A DNA stretch of 64,000 nucleotides, taken from assembly GCF_900129375.1 (NCBI RefSeq), contig NZ_FQVN01000015.1, positions 1 to 64,000 on the forward strand, given 5' to 3'. Below the pieces are notes generated by a model. It saw only the letters and a program-made list of their open reading frames with translations. It made no database searches and was not told the origin of the DNA. Position 1 is the first letter of the stretch; each line of letters opens with the position of its first letter. This document shows, in pieces, positions 53,801 to 62,377 of the stretch. Origin of the DNA: Streptoalloteichus hindustanus (GTDB taxonomy: Bacteria; Actinomycetota; Actinomycetes; Mycobacteriales; Pseudonocardiaceae). A program made the translations under genes and the position numbers.

Positions 53801-54555
53801 GCCGCCACCTCCGGCAGCCAGACGGTGGAGGACGCGACGCGCTCGGAGAGGTGGCGGACGTAGGCCGCCCGCACCGCGTCGACGCCGTCGAAGCCGGGTT
53901 CGTCGGCCAGCCAGTCGTCGGGCACGAGAGCGACGACCTCGGCCAGCAGGTCGGGGGTGACCAGCGCGGTCAACTCACGGTCCACAGTGGACAGATCGCC
54001 GACGAACGGCGCCATCGCGTGGTCGCTGGCGTCGTAGGGCCGCCGCACCGACTGCTCCGCGTTCCGCCAGTTGTGGTGGAAGATCAGCGACGCGCCGTGG
54101 TCGATCAGCCACAGCTCTCCGTGCCACACCACCATGTTCGGGTTGCGCCAGCTCCGGTCGACGTTGCCGATCAGGCCGTCCAGCCACACGACCCTGGCGG
54201 CCAGGTCGGGCTCCGGCGCGAACGACACCGCGTCGAAGCCGAGCGCGCCGGGCAGGAAGTCCACGCCGAGGTTGCGGCCGGCGCTGGCCCGCAGCAGGTC
54301 CTGCACCTCCTGGTCCGGCTCGGCCGGCGCCAGCGCCGGGTCCAGGTCGACCAGGACCAGCTCGGGCGTGCGCAGGCCGAGCCGGCGGGCCAGCTCGCCG
54401 CCGATCACCTCGGCCACCAACGCCTTCGGTCCCTGCCCGGCGCCCCGGAACTTCACCACGTAGGTTCCGAGATCGTCGGTCTCGATCACGCCGGGCAGGG
54501 AACCGCCTTCGCGGAGCGGCGTCACGTACCGCACCGCGGTCACCTCAGGAAGCAC
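53797..54555 (-). CDS. HipA-like kinase-fold protein
   Basis: 252 aa, shorter than true HipA (about 440 aa). YVVKFRGAGQGPKALVAEVI carries the ATP-binding Lys, WLDGLIGNVDRSWRNPNM the catalytic loop (NxDR..xNPN), and LIDHGASLIFHH the metal-binding loop. The N-terminal HipB-interacting HipA subdomain is absent. Members of this HipA-like group have no assigned substrate; an antitoxin HipB is not adjacent. Together with DUF3037 it forms a two-gene operon. It contains a GTCCACAGTGGAC palindrome inside the coding sequence (53980-53992). Confidence 0.85.
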   Translation of the reverse strand: MLPEVTAVRYVTPLREGGSLPGVIETDDLGTYVVKFRGAGQGPKALVAEVIGGELARRLGLRTPELVLVDLDPALAPAEPDQEVQDLLRASAGRNLGVDFLPGALGFDAVSFAPEPDLAARVVWLDGLIGNVDRSWRNPNMVVWHGELWLIDHGASLIFHHNWRNAEQSVRRPYDASDHAMAPFVGDLSTVDRELTALVTPDLLAEVVALVPDDWLADEPGFDGVDAVRAAYVRHLSERVASSTVWLPEVAA

Positions 54556-54609
54556 GCCGACGAGCCTAGACGCCGCCCGCCCGACTGTCCGAACGGGAAA
54601 GTCCGCCGC

Positions 54610-55365
54610 TCACGCCCGGGAACGGGCGACGATCACGAACCGGTGGGTGCGCACCCGCAGCCCGCCGTCGCGCTCCATCCGCTCGTGCAGGGCGCGCAGC
54701 CGGTCCCGGTAGCGCTCCACGTCGAAGTCGGGGATCTGCCACGGCGCGATGCGCACGAACGACACCACCGCGCCGACGTCGGTGAAGGTCGCGGCCGGGC
54801 GCTCCTCACGGCGCGCCAGGATCTCGAAGTCCTCGGCCTCCAGCCCGGCCACGGCCGCGTCCAGCGTCCACTCCCGGTAGCCGTGCTCCGGCGCGCCGAG
54901 CGCGGCGTTGACCTCCTCCAGGTCGTGCCCGCCGACCTGCTGCGTGACGAACACCCCGCCCGGCCTGAGGACGCGCCGGATCTCCTTCGGGTCGTAGGAC
55001 TCGTGGCGCGAGGAGATCAGGGCGAACGAGTGGTCGGGGAACGGCAGCGCGTCGTCCTCCGCGTCGGTCACGTCGGCGACCTCGACGCCCAGCGGGGTCA
55101 GCCGCTCTCTCGCGACCGGCACGTTCGGCGCGAACCCCTCGGTGGCCGCGGTTCTCGGCGGCAGCGGCGCGAGCGAGGCCAGCAGCTCGCCGCCGCCGGT
55201 GCCGAGGTCGAGCAGCGAGTCCACCTCGGCGAGGCGGGACTTCACCAGCCTGGCGAAGTCCCAGGACGGCGGGGTCTCGACGTAGCGTCCGGCGAAGAAC
55301 GCGTCGAAGTCCCAACCCTCCAGGTCAGTGCGCAGCGCCTGCGCGACAAGGGCGTTGAACTCCAC
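54610..55365 (-). CDS. SAM-dependent methyltransferase
   Basis: 251 aa from the GTG at 55365. Motif I LLDLGTGGGELLASLAPLPP, acidic second strand ATEGFAPNVPVARER, DHSFALISSRHESYDP and LRPGGVFVTQQVGG. A characteristic SSRHE(S/A)YD motif relates it to the actinobacterial class I methyltransferases of unknown substrate. It is transcribed in the same direction as the HipA-like pair, with a 54-bp gap, so it may be the promoter-proximal gene of that operon. Confidence 0.8.
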   Translation of the reverse strand: MEFNALVAQALRTDLEGWDFDAFFAGRYVETPPSWDFARLVKSRLAEVDSLLDLGTGGGELLASLAPLPPRTAATEGFAPNVPVARERLTPLGVEVADVTDAEDDALPFPDHSFALISSRHESYDPKEIRRVLRPGGVFVTQQVGGHDLEEVNAALGAPEHGYREWTLDAAVAGLEAEDFEILARREERPAATFTDVGAVVSFVRIAPWQIPDFDVERYRDRLRALHERMERDGGLRVRTHRFVIVARSRA

Positions 55366-55493
55366 CCGGTCACGCTACCGACGGGCGTCAATGGAAATGG
55401 GAGTTGTGTGACGGGGACGACTGCGGGCGCGCCGCCGCGAGGACGACGCGCCCGCCGAATTCAGGGAAGAACCCCGATCAGTTCACGGAATTG

Positions 55494-56222
55494 TCAATTC
55501 ACGTGGACGCAGTGCCGGTCCGACCGCACGGTGCCGGCCTTCTCGGCCTTGAAGCAGGTCCGGCCGGTCTGGGTCGGGGTGACGGTGGCGTTGCCGTTGG
55601 CGTCGGTCGTCGCGCCGCCGACCGCGGCGCCCGCGACGGGCTGACCGTTGCGGCCGTCGGTCACCTTCAGCACCACGGGCTGGCCGACCTCGCCGCTGGA
55701 CGGGCCGTCCAGCTCCAGCAGCGGCCGGTCGTAGCCGTCGTAGGCCCACAGCACCCGCTCGCCGGCCTTGACCTGGTACTGACAGCCGCCGACGTCGGGC
55801 AGCTTGTAGTCGACGGCGAGGTTCCAGAACTTCTTGGTGGTCTGCGAGACGTCCGCGATCCGCGCGACCAGGAAGTCGTCGAACTCCTTGTAGTACGGGC
55901 CGTCCCAGGTGAAGCCCTTCTTCTTGGCCGCGTCGTCCAGCGCGGCGGTGGGCGTCGGCCCCGGGGTCGGGTTGGTGTTGTTGTTGGTGCCGTCGCACCG
56001 GTGCGTGCCACCGGTCGCGGTGGTCACGTCGTGGCCCCTGGTGGCCACGACCCCCTCGAAGATCGTCCGGTCCGGACCCTCGATCCGGAGGTTCACGTAC
56101 GAGATGCCCGGCCCGGCCAGCACACCGGGCTCTGCCTGGGCGGCGCCGGCGAACAGCGTCCCGACGAGCGCGGTCGCACCGATCACGGTGGTCGCCAACA
56201 GCGACCTCTTCGACGTCCTCAC
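55494..56222 (-). CDS. Secreted protein with DUF4430-like domain and C-terminal Ig-like segment
   Basis: 242 aa. Signal peptide MRTSKRSLLATTVIGATALV, cleavage after AGAAQA. The mature protein has an Ig/DUF4430-like start (VNLRIEGPDRTIFEGVVATRGHDV), an Asn/Thr/Pro linker, KKGFTWDGPYYKEFDDFLVA, QVKAGERVLWAYDGYDRPLL, and a Big_1-like unit (GQPVVLKVTDGRNGQPVAGA) that ends with C..VHVN. Cys residues occur in pairs, as expected outside the cell. Probably an adhesive or ligand-binding surface protein; the role is unknown. Confidence 0.72.
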   Translation of the reverse strand: MRTSKRSLLATTVIGATALVGTLFAGAAQAEPGVLAGPGISYVNLRIEGPDRTIFEGVVATRGHDVTTATGGTHRCDGTNNNTNPTPGPTPTAALDDAAKKKGFTWDGPYYKEFDDFLVARIADVSQTTKKFWNLAVDYKLPDVGGCQYQVKAGERVLWAYDGYDRPLLELDGPSSGEVGQPVVLKVTDGRNGQPVAGAAVGGATTDANGNATVTPTQTGRTCFKAEKAGTVRSDRHCVHVN

Positions 56223-56416
56223 GTCTCCCCCACGGTTCTCGTGCGATGGGTGTTGACCGAAACGCCGACGACGCTATCCACGGAACGCGGGACCGCAGTC
56301 CGGCCGGACATACTTTTCATCCGGATGCCGACGCCGGTGACAGATTTCCTCACCAGCCGCCATCGCGGAGAAAAGGCAATCCTCCGTTCAGCCTCTTGCC
56401 ATTGCGGACGAACGGG

Positions 56417-57307
56417 TCAACCCGCCGTTCGCGACCAGGCGCGTTCGATCGCGTCGGCCACCGCCCGCACGCTGGGTCGGCCCGCCGAGGACTCTCGCCA
56501 GGCCAGCGCCACCTCCCGGGTCGGCGCGGGCTCCAACGGCACCGCGACGGTCCCGGCCGGCAGCGTCGGGCGCGCCAACCGGGGCACCATGGCCACCCCG
56601 ATCCCCACGGCGACCAGCGCGAGTTGCAACTCGTACTCGCCGTAGCACCGGATCACGGGGTCCGAGACGAGGCTGAACAGCAGGTCGTGGCAGATGGTGC
56701 CCGGCGGCTGGGCGACCCACTCCAGGCCGTGCAGTTCGGCGGTGGGCACCACCGGTCGGGCCGCGAGCGGGTGGGCGGCGGGCACGACGAGGTCGACGGT
56801 GTCCGGCCCGAGCGGCCGCCGGGCCGCGGTCGAGGGCCAGTGCAGCCGCATGCCCCGCCAGTCGTGCGCGACCACGAGGTCCACCCCGCCCCGGACCAGG
56901 TCGTCCAGCGCCGGGTAGGGGTCCATCTCCACCACGCGCACCCGCAGCTCGGGGTGGCGCGCGGCGAGGTCGGGCAGGACGGTCGGGAACAGCGCGCGGG
57001 CGCCGGTGGCGAAGGAGGCGACCCGGACCTCGCCCACGACGTCCTGCTGGGCCGCCTCCAGGGCGACCTCGGCGCGCTCCACCGCGTCGAGGACCCGCGC
57101 GGCGTGGTCGGCCAGCACCTGGCCGGCGTCGGTCAGCCGGAGCCGGCGGCCGTCCCGCTCGACCAGCCGGGACCGGGTCTCCCGCTCCAGTTTCGTCAGT
57201 TGCTGCGACACCGCCGACGGGGTGCAGCACAGCACCCTGGCCGCTTCCGTCACGGTCCCGTAGGCCGCGACGGCGTGCAGCGCCCGCAGCCGACCCAGCT
57301 CAATCAT
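56417..57307 (-). CDS. LysR-family transcriptional regulator
   Basis: 296 aa. The N-terminal HTH is ELGRLRALHAVAAYGTVTEA followed by ARVLCCTPSAVSQQLTKLER, then a periplasmic-binding-like effector domain (VRVASFATGARALFPTVLPD, ...VDLVVAHDW). It is divergent from the EamA transporter gene across 72 bp, the classical LysR arrangement; the interval contains an A/T-rich ACAACGCGATTGTGCTTAAC stretch suitable as a binding site. It likely activates the exporter when its substrate accumulates. Confidence 0.9.
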   Translation of the reverse strand: MIELGRLRALHAVAAYGTVTEAARVLCCTPSAVSQQLTKLERETRSRLVERDGRRLRLTDAGQVLADHAARVLDAVERAEVALEAAQQDVVGEVRVASFATGARALFPTVLPDLAARHPELRVRVVEMDPYPALDDLVRGGVDLVVAHDWRGMRLHWPSTAARRPLGPDTVDLVVPAAHPLAARPVVPTAELHGLEWVAQPPGTICHDLLFSLVSDPVIRCYGEYELQLALVAVGIGVAMVPRLARPTLPAGTVAVPLEPAPTREVALAWRESSAGRPSVRAVADAIERAWSRTAG

Positions 57308-57379
57308 GAAGCCACACTAACAACACACCCTTACTACAACGCGATTGTGCTTAACGTTCGGCCCGCTGAGGATCGACGC

Positions 57380-58297
57380 ATGCGACCACGTCACATCGCC
57401 CTCGCCGTCGGCGTGGCCTTCCTGTGGGGCTTCAACTTCGTCGTCATCCACGTGGGGCTGGGCCATCTGCCGCCGCTGCTGTTCAACGCGCTCCGGTTCG
57501 CCTTGGCCGCCTTCCCGGCGGTGCTGTTCGTCGGGCCGCCCCGGGTGCCGTGGCGCTGGGTGCTCACCGTCGGGCTCGCCCTCGGCGTCGCCAAGTTCTC
57601 CTTGCTGTTCGCCGGAATGGCGGCGGGAATGCCGGCCGGACTGTCCTCACTGGTCCTCCAGTCCCAGGCCGTCTTCACCCTCCTGCTGGCCGTGCTCCTG
57701 CTCCGGGAGCGCCCCGACCGGCGACAGCTCGTCGGCATGGGACTGGCGGTGGCCGGACTGGCCGTGGTCGCCTCGGGCGTCGGCGGCGAGCGCCCGCCCC
57801 TGGCCTTCGCCCTGGTGATCGCGGCGGCTGTCGCCTGGGGAGTGTCCAATGTGGCCACTCGCAAGGCCGCGCCACCGGACAGCTTCCGGTTCATGGTCTG
57901 GGTGAGCGCGGTCGTGCCGATCCCCGTCCTCGGCCTCTCCCTGCTCACCGAAGGCGTCGACACCGACCTGCGCGCGCTGGCCTCGCTCGACCTCACGGCG
58001 ATCGGCGCGCTGGTCTACGTCGCCGGCGTGGCCACCCTGGTCGGTTTCGCGGTCTGGGGCCGGCTCCTGCGCACCTACGACGCGGGCACGGTCGCGCCGT
58101 TCTCCATGCTCGTGCCGTTCTTCGGAATGTCCTCGGCCGCACTGCTCCTGAACGAGTCCATCCACCTCACCGACGTGGTGGGCGGAACCGCCGTGGTGGC
58201 CGGCGTCCTCTACGGCGCCCTCCGCCGCCACAAGCCAGCCCCCACCACCCCACCCCAGACCACACCCACCCCCGCCGAACCCGCCCCCTCCCTCTGA
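57380..58297 (+). CDS. EamA/DMT-family exporter (YdeD-like)
   Basis: 305 aa from the ATG at 57380. Ten TM helices in two EamA repeats, beginning LAVGVAFLWGFNFVVIHVGL and, in the second half, AFALVIAAAVAWGVSNVATR. The C-terminus is Pro/Thr-rich. The group includes YdeD-type exporters of cysteine and amino-acid metabolites; the actual substrate is unknown. Regulated probably by the divergent LysR protein. Confidence 0.88.
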   Translation: MRPRHIALAVGVAFLWGFNFVVIHVGLGHLPPLLFNALRFALAAFPAVLFVGPPRVPWRWVLTVGLALGVAKFSLLFAGMAAGMPAGLSSLVLQSQAVFTLLLAVLLLRERPDRRQLVGMGLAVAGLAVVASGVGGERPPLAFALVIAAAVAWGVSNVATRKAAPPDSFRFMVWVSAVVPIPVLGLSLLTEGVDTDLRALASLDLTAIGALVYVAGVATLVGFAVWGRLLRTYDAGTVAPFSMLVPFFGMSSAALLLNESIHLTDVVGGTAVVAGVLYGALRRHKPAPTTPPQTTPTPAEPAPSL

Positions 58298-58320
58298 CCA
58301 ACCTGCCCTGGGCCGCGGGC

Positions 58321-59547
58321 TCACACGAGTGGGAGCGGCCAGCGGTACCACCCCGTGTCGCTGTCGAGCCACACGAACTGTGTCGTGTCGGTGGCAACGA
58401 GGCCGTAGCGGTCCGGGGCAGGTTGGCCGAGGTGGGTCCACAGTCGCACGGTCGCTTCCACGGTGTCCCACAGGCGGCGCGGACCCTGCTGAACCACTCG
58501 GTGCGCCTTGTCGTGGTCAGGTTCGATGAACGCCTCGGCGCGTGAACCGTCGGCAGCGGAGATGACGAACACCTCGCGGTCGGTTCCCCGGTCGGACCTG
58601 GTTCCCCGGTGGAAGGCGCGGGCGCCGGAAACCTGGAGTTGCAGCAGGAACCGGAACCCGTCGTCGTCGGCGATCTCGGCGACGCGAGCCACATCAGGGC
58701 TTGTGGTTGTCCTGGCAGGCTCAGAACGCCCGCCCGGCGGGATGATCTCGTGCGGTCGGTGGGGGTCCTCGATGTGGGGTCGGACCCACATGAAGTGGCC
58801 GCCCAGGGGAAGAAAAGGCCCGACCACCTCGTCGTCCTCGTCCTTCTTCGCCAGCAGACACAGGGTCCCGCCGAAGAGGTCGCCCCGAACGTTGGCGAGG
58901 ATCTTGCCACCGGGTGCGAGCTGCTCGATCCACGCGACCGGAATCTCGGGCACGGCGGCCGTGGCGATGATCCGATCGTAGGGACCGTGCTCAGGAACGC
59001 CACCGGCGCCGTCGCCGACGACCAGGGTCGGGGCCAGGCCCAGGCGGCCGAGATGACGACGGGCGGTCGTGACGAGGTTGGGGTCGATGTCGATGCTCAC
59101 CACGTTGTCCGCACCGAGCCGGTGCGACAGAAGGGCAGCGTTGTAGCCGGTACCGGTGCCGATCTCCAACACCCGGTGCCCGCCACGCACATCGAGCGCC
59201 TCAAGCATCCGGGCCATGAGTGACGGCATGGTGCTCGAACTGGTCGGCACCTGCACCGGCTCACCACTGGGCAACCTGTATCCCGCACCGTGCGGGCGCT
59301 GTTGGGTCACCAGTGACTCGTCGGAGTACACAGTGGACAACCACCGCTCTCGATCCGCGTCGGCGGAGAGGACCTGATGCCCGGCCGGGGTCTGCCGCAG
59401 AACGCGAGGAACGAAGACGTGCCGAGGGATGGCGGCGAACGCCGCACGCCACGGGGAAGAGACGAGATCGCCCTGCTCGACCAGACTCGCGACAAGCGAG
59501 CGCAGGTGCGCGCCCCACTCGGATTCGGGCTGGTCGGTCACCGCCAT
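58321..59547 (-). CDS. PCMT-like methyltransferase (RiPP/ATP-grasp peptide maturase type)
   Basis: 408 aa, much longer than ordinary Pcm (about 210 aa). N-terminal HLRSLVASLVEQGDLVSSPW then FAAIPRHVFVPRVL, a substrate-loop STMPSLMARMLEAL, SAM motif VLEIGTGTGYNAALLSHRLG, IDIDPNLV and YDRIIATAAVPEIPVAWIEQ. The C-terminal 170 residues are specific to the peptide-modifying subgroup. Homologues act on ribosomal peptides alongside ATP-grasp ligases (graspetide-type) or lanthipeptide enzymes; neither an ATP-grasp gene nor a precursor is visible here, so the substrate is open. Co-transcribed with the APH-like gene upstream (45-bp gap). Confidence 0.8.
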   Translation of the reverse strand: MAVTDQPESEWGAHLRSLVASLVEQGDLVSSPWRAAFAAIPRHVFVPRVLRQTPAGHQVLSADADRERWLSTVYSDESLVTQQRPHGAGYRLPSGEPVQVPTSSSTMPSLMARMLEALDVRGGHRVLEIGTGTGYNAALLSHRLGADNVVSIDIDPNLVTTARRHLGRLGLAPTLVVGDGAGGVPEHGPYDRIIATAAVPEIPVAWIEQLAPGGKILANVRGDLFGGTLCLLAKKDEDDEVVGPFLPLGGHFMWVRPHIEDPHRPHEIIPPGGRSEPARTTTSPDVARVAEIADDDGFRFLLQLQVSGARAFHRGTRSDRGTDREVFVISAADGSRAEAFIEPDHDKAHRVVQQGPRRLWDTVEATVRLWTHLGQPAPDRYGLVATDTTQFVWLDSDTGWYRWPLPLV

Positions 59548-59592
59548 GACGCAGCCTCCGGAAGGCAGGCCATCGATTGGGCACTCCTTGTC

Positions 59593-60465
59593 TCAGGAAA
59601 GTCGGTGCGCCGCATAGGTTTGGGCCGTGGTCGCGCGGGCCGCGCCGCCCGGGGCTGGGGCTGTGATGGCGCGGTACCGCCAGAGGCCGGAGACGTAGGC
59701 CGCGAATGCGGTGAGCGCTTCCTCAGACGCCGTGTGCCAACCCGGCACAGTCCCAGCCCACTTCTCGGCCTGTTCCGGGGTGTGGCCCGCACCGATCAAC
59801 CGGATGACGAGGAAGGCGGTGTCGACCCAGGGGGCACCGACGGCCGGCCATGACCAGTCAATGACGCGGACGCCGGAGGACTCGGTGATGAGGAACTGCT
59901 GTTGGTGGAGGTCGGTGTGGAGCAGGACAGTCCCATCCACCAGTTCGGGCGCGCGCTGCTCCCAGCGAGTCAGTCTGGTCAGGTTCGACTTCGCCCACTC
60001 GTCCAGCACTTCGGGGTGTTCGCCGCCGAGCGTGTGCCACCACCTGCCGCCCGCCCAGCGCTCACGGAGGGACCGGATCTCCGGCGCGCCGCACATGCTG
60101 AGACGTCCCAAGGTCTCGGCGACCAACGGAAGATCCGGAGAACCAGGCGCGAAGCTCGCTGGACGGCCGTCCACGTACTCGAAAGCGACGATCAGCCAGT
60201 CATCAGTGTCGACGTGGAACAGCACCGCTGGGGCCAGACCGGCCGCCAACTCACCTTGGGTGGTCTCGTTCCGCAGCCGTCGCATCCGAGGAGTACGCGC
60301 ACCCCGGACGCCCTTGACGAACACCCGCCGATGAGCGATATGGAGGACGGCAGCCAAGTCGCAACTCTGGCCTCGCCGGATCGGGGTGACGTCGTTGACC
60401 GGTCCCGTGTGGCTCAGGATCGCGTCGCGGACAGCGGGCGGCAGTTCAGCCCAGTCAACGTGCAC
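59593..60465 (-). CDS. APH-family phosphotransferase, variant catalytic loop
   Basis: 290 aa. LAAVLHIAHRRVFVKGVRG carries the ATP-binding Lys, VLLHTDLHQQQFLI the catalytic loop, and VRVIDWSWPAVGAPWVD the metal-binding loop. The Asn normally found five residues after the catalytic Asp in APH enzymes (HxDxxxxN) is a Gln here, which may lower activity or change metal use. The substrate is not predictable; aminoglycoside resistance is not implied. The operon partner is the PCMT-like gene downstream. Confidence 0.8.
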   Translation of the reverse strand: MHVDWAELPPAVRDAILSHTGPVNDVTPIRRGQSCDLAAVLHIAHRRVFVKGVRGARTPRMRRLRNETTQGELAAGLAPAVLFHVDTDDWLIVAFEYVDGRPASFAPGSPDLPLVAETLGRLSMCGAPEIRSLRERWAGGRWWHTLGGEHPEVLDEWAKSNLTRLTRWEQRAPELVDGTVLLHTDLHQQQFLITESSGVRVIDWSWPAVGAPWVDTAFLVIRLIGAGHTPEQAEKWAGTVPGWHTASEEALTAFAAYVSGLWRYRAITAPAPGGAARATTAQTYAAHRLS

Positions 60466-60565
60466 GGGTCTCCTTTCTGATGTCGTGGGAGTTATTGGGC
60501 GATCGCTTTCGGTGACCAGAGACGGGTGCGACCGGGGGTGGGTGCTGATCTTAGGGTTGCCTTAG

Positions 60566-60584
60566 TAAGGTGAGCCTGACTCTG
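60566..60584. promoter_or_regulatory. Putative iron box (IdeR/DmdR/DtxR type)
   Basis: TAAGGTGAGCCTGACTCTG matches about 13 of 19 positions of the iron box TTAGGTnAGSCTnACCTAA, with 11 of the first 12 matching when read as TTAGGTGAGCCT. An overlapping TTAGGGTTGCCTTAG (60551-60565) adds a second weaker copy. It lies 59 bp before the GTG of the 80-aa ORF, in the divergent interval with the APH-like gene. Confidence 0.5.
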
Positions 60585-60642
60585 GCCGGCTCCGGTCGGG
60601 GTCGGTGTCGGCAGCGGCCGACTGACGTGGACGGAGGAAGGC

Positions 60643-60885
60643 GTGGCTGCCGGCTCGTTCGACGACCACTACTACGACGTTCCGGACCTGCGCGACGTGG
60701 TCGCCCGGTTCGGTCTGGTCGGCGCGTTGGAGCGGGTCAACAGCCAGGCGATCCACCCCGAGCTGCCGGCACTGCGCTCCTGCTGGCGCGAAGCGTCGAC
60801 CGAGCGCCACTTCGGCGGCGTCCCCCGGCTGACCAGCCTCCAGATCCACCTCGCCAACACCGCCCCGGTGCGCCAGAACACGTGA
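60643..60885 (+). CDS. Hypothetical protein, possibly iron-regulated
   Basis: 80 aa from the GTG at 60643, with GGAGGAAG upstream and consistent G/C third-position use. The sequence has a DDHYYDVPDLRDVV start, ERVNSQAIHPELPALRSCWR, then STERHFGGVPRLTSLQIHLA. No family recognised; no TM or signal. The upstream iron-box-like site suggests DtxR-type control. It could also be the remnant of a larger protein. Confidence 0.55.
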   Translation: MAAGSFDDHYYDVPDLRDVVARFGLVGALERVNSQAIHPELPALRSCWREASTERHFGGVPRLTSLQIHLANTAPVRQNT

Positions 60886-60902
60886 TCACGGCGGGGCGCG
60901 GA

Positions 60903-61352
60903 TCACGTCTGCTCCAGGTAGACAGCACCCTGGGATGAGCGCAGCGCCGCGCACAAGCGTTGGGCGACGTGCCGGTGCAGCAGGCTGACAGCATCCCTCG
61001 GCGTCGCCCACTGCCACGCGCCGAGTTCGCGGCGCTGCGGCATCACGTGATCAGCGAACAGCTCGGCGGAATGAACCCCGAGATCGAACACGAACGCGAA
61101 CCGGGCGCGGCGGCCGATGGTGCGGGCGGCTTTCCAGGCCACGACGAGGAGCGGCCCCACCGCGAGGGCGAGCCCCAGTTCCTCGCTCACCTCACGGTGG
61201 CAGGCCGCCGCCGGGGTCTCGTTCTGCTCGACCACACCACCCGGGAGGTGCCACCACCGGTCTCCCCGGGACCGGACGACCAACACCCGCCCGCCGGTGT
61301 CCCGGATGAGCCCGGCCGACGTGGCCGGGTGGCCGGGCACGACGCGGCTCAT
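60903..61352 (-). CDS. Nudix hydrolase
   Basis: 149 aa from the ATG at 61352. The Nudix box G(x5)E(x7)REVxEELG is complete: GGVVEQNETPAAACHREVSE, continuing ELGL. The N-terminal TSAGLIRDTGGRVLVVRS is the usual first strand. It hydrolyses a nucleoside diphosphate linked to X; substrate unknown. The start overlaps the stop of the HemC-like gene (ATGA), so it is translated from the same mRNA. Confidence 0.88.
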   Translation of the reverse strand: MSRVVPGHPATSAGLIRDTGGRVLVVRSRGDRWWHLPGGVVEQNETPAAACHREVSEELGLALAVGPLLVVAWKAARTIGRRARFAFVFDLGVHSAELFADHVMPQRRELGAWQWATPRDAVSLLHRHVAQRLCAALRSSQGAVYLEQT

Positions 61353-62344
61353 TTCCGGGTCGCCTCGATCAGGCGGCGCGCACCCTGGTGGAGCAGATCG
61401 CCGGCCACCGCGACACCGAGCGACGCGGGATCGTCGAGCGCGCCCCAGCGGTGGGCGTGGACCCACTGCGAGCCATCGCGGGAGAACACCATGCCCACCA
61501 AGGACAACTGCCGGTCCGGGGTGATGTGGCAGTGCCCCGCGATGGGCGAGTTGCAGTGCCCGCGCAACGCGTGCAGCAGGGCGCGTTCGGCGGTGGCGCA
61601 GATCGCGGTCGGCTCGTGGCTGAAGGACTCGGCGAGTTCGGTGATCACCGCGTCCGCCGTGCGCACCTGCACGGCGATGATCGCCGCCCCGACGGCGGGC
61701 ACGATCGCCGGCGTGGCGCCGTCGCTCCACACGGTGGGCAGGACCTCGGTCACGCGGTCGGCCAGCCCCAGGCGTTCCAGGCCGGCACGGGCGAGGAGCA
61801 ACGCGTCGTACTCGCCCGCGTCCAGCTTCTCCAGCCGCCGGTCCACCCCGCCCCGAACCCGCTCGACCACGAGGTCCGGGCGGAACAGGCCGATCTGGGC
61901 GCGCCGGCGCACGCTGGAACTGCCGACCTTCGCGCCGGCCGGGAGGTCGGCGAGGGGGCGGCCGTCGCGGGTCACGACGACGTCGTGGACGTCGCCGCGC
62001 TCCAGGTAGGCGGCGAGCGCGGTTCCCGCTGGCAGCGGGACGTCGCCGGGCACGTCCTTCAGGGAGTGCACCGCGAGGTCGACCTGACCGCGCACGAGCG
62101 CGTGGTCGATCTCCTTGGTGAAGTTGGACTTCCCGCCTATCCGCGCCAGGTCGCCCGACCACAGGTCCGCCGTCGTCCTGATCTTCACCAGCTCGACGGG
62201 CAGTCCCGGCACCCTGGCCTGGATCGCGTCCACGACCCGTCGCGTCTGGGCGAGCGCGAGGGGCGTGGTGCGGGTGCCGATCCGCAGGGGACCGTCGGCG
62301 ACGCGGTCGGAGACGGCCTGCGCCTGGATCATGGTGGTGGTCAC
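61349..62344 (-). CDS. hemC: Hydroxymethylbilane synthase (porphobilinogen deaminase) paralogue
   Basis: 331 aa. LRIGTRTTPLALAQTRRVVD, IGGKSNFTKEIDHALV, AVHSLKDVP (catalytic Asp at D97), KVGSSSVRRRAQ and the cofactor-binding Cys region RGHCNSPIAGHC (C264; E. coli C242 in GGCQVPIG) show all three HemC domains. It differs from housekeeping HemC in several active-site positions: GKGLF is GKSNF, PAVGQGA is PAVGAAI, and LRGNVxTRL is VRGGVDRRL. No other haem genes are near; it forms an operon with a Nudix hydrolase and small unknown proteins. It may be a functional second copy or a repurposed enzyme. Confidence 0.85.
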   Translation of the reverse strand: MTTTMIQAQAVSDRVADGPLRIGTRTTPLALAQTRRVVDAIQARVPGLPVELVKIRTTADLWSGDLARIGGKSNFTKEIDHALVRGQVDLAVHSLKDVPGDVPLPAGTALAAYLERGDVHDVVVTRDGRPLADLPAGAKVGSSSVRRRAQIGLFRPDLVVERVRGGVDRRLEKLDAGEYDALLLARAGLERLGLADRVTEVLPTVWSDGATPAIVPAVGAAIIAVQVRTADAVITELAESFSHEPTAICATAERALLHALRGHCNSPIAGHCHITPDRQLSLVGMVFSRDGSQWVHAHRWGALDDPASLGVAVAGDLLHQGARRLIEATRK

Positions 62345-62377
62345 GGGATTCCTTCCGGGGCGGACTGCCTGGCGGGT

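Noticed and set aside
59593-60465. Aminoglycoside resistance gene
   Set aside because: Only the general APH fold is evident and the catalytic-loop Asn is replaced by Gln; no resistance claim can be supported.
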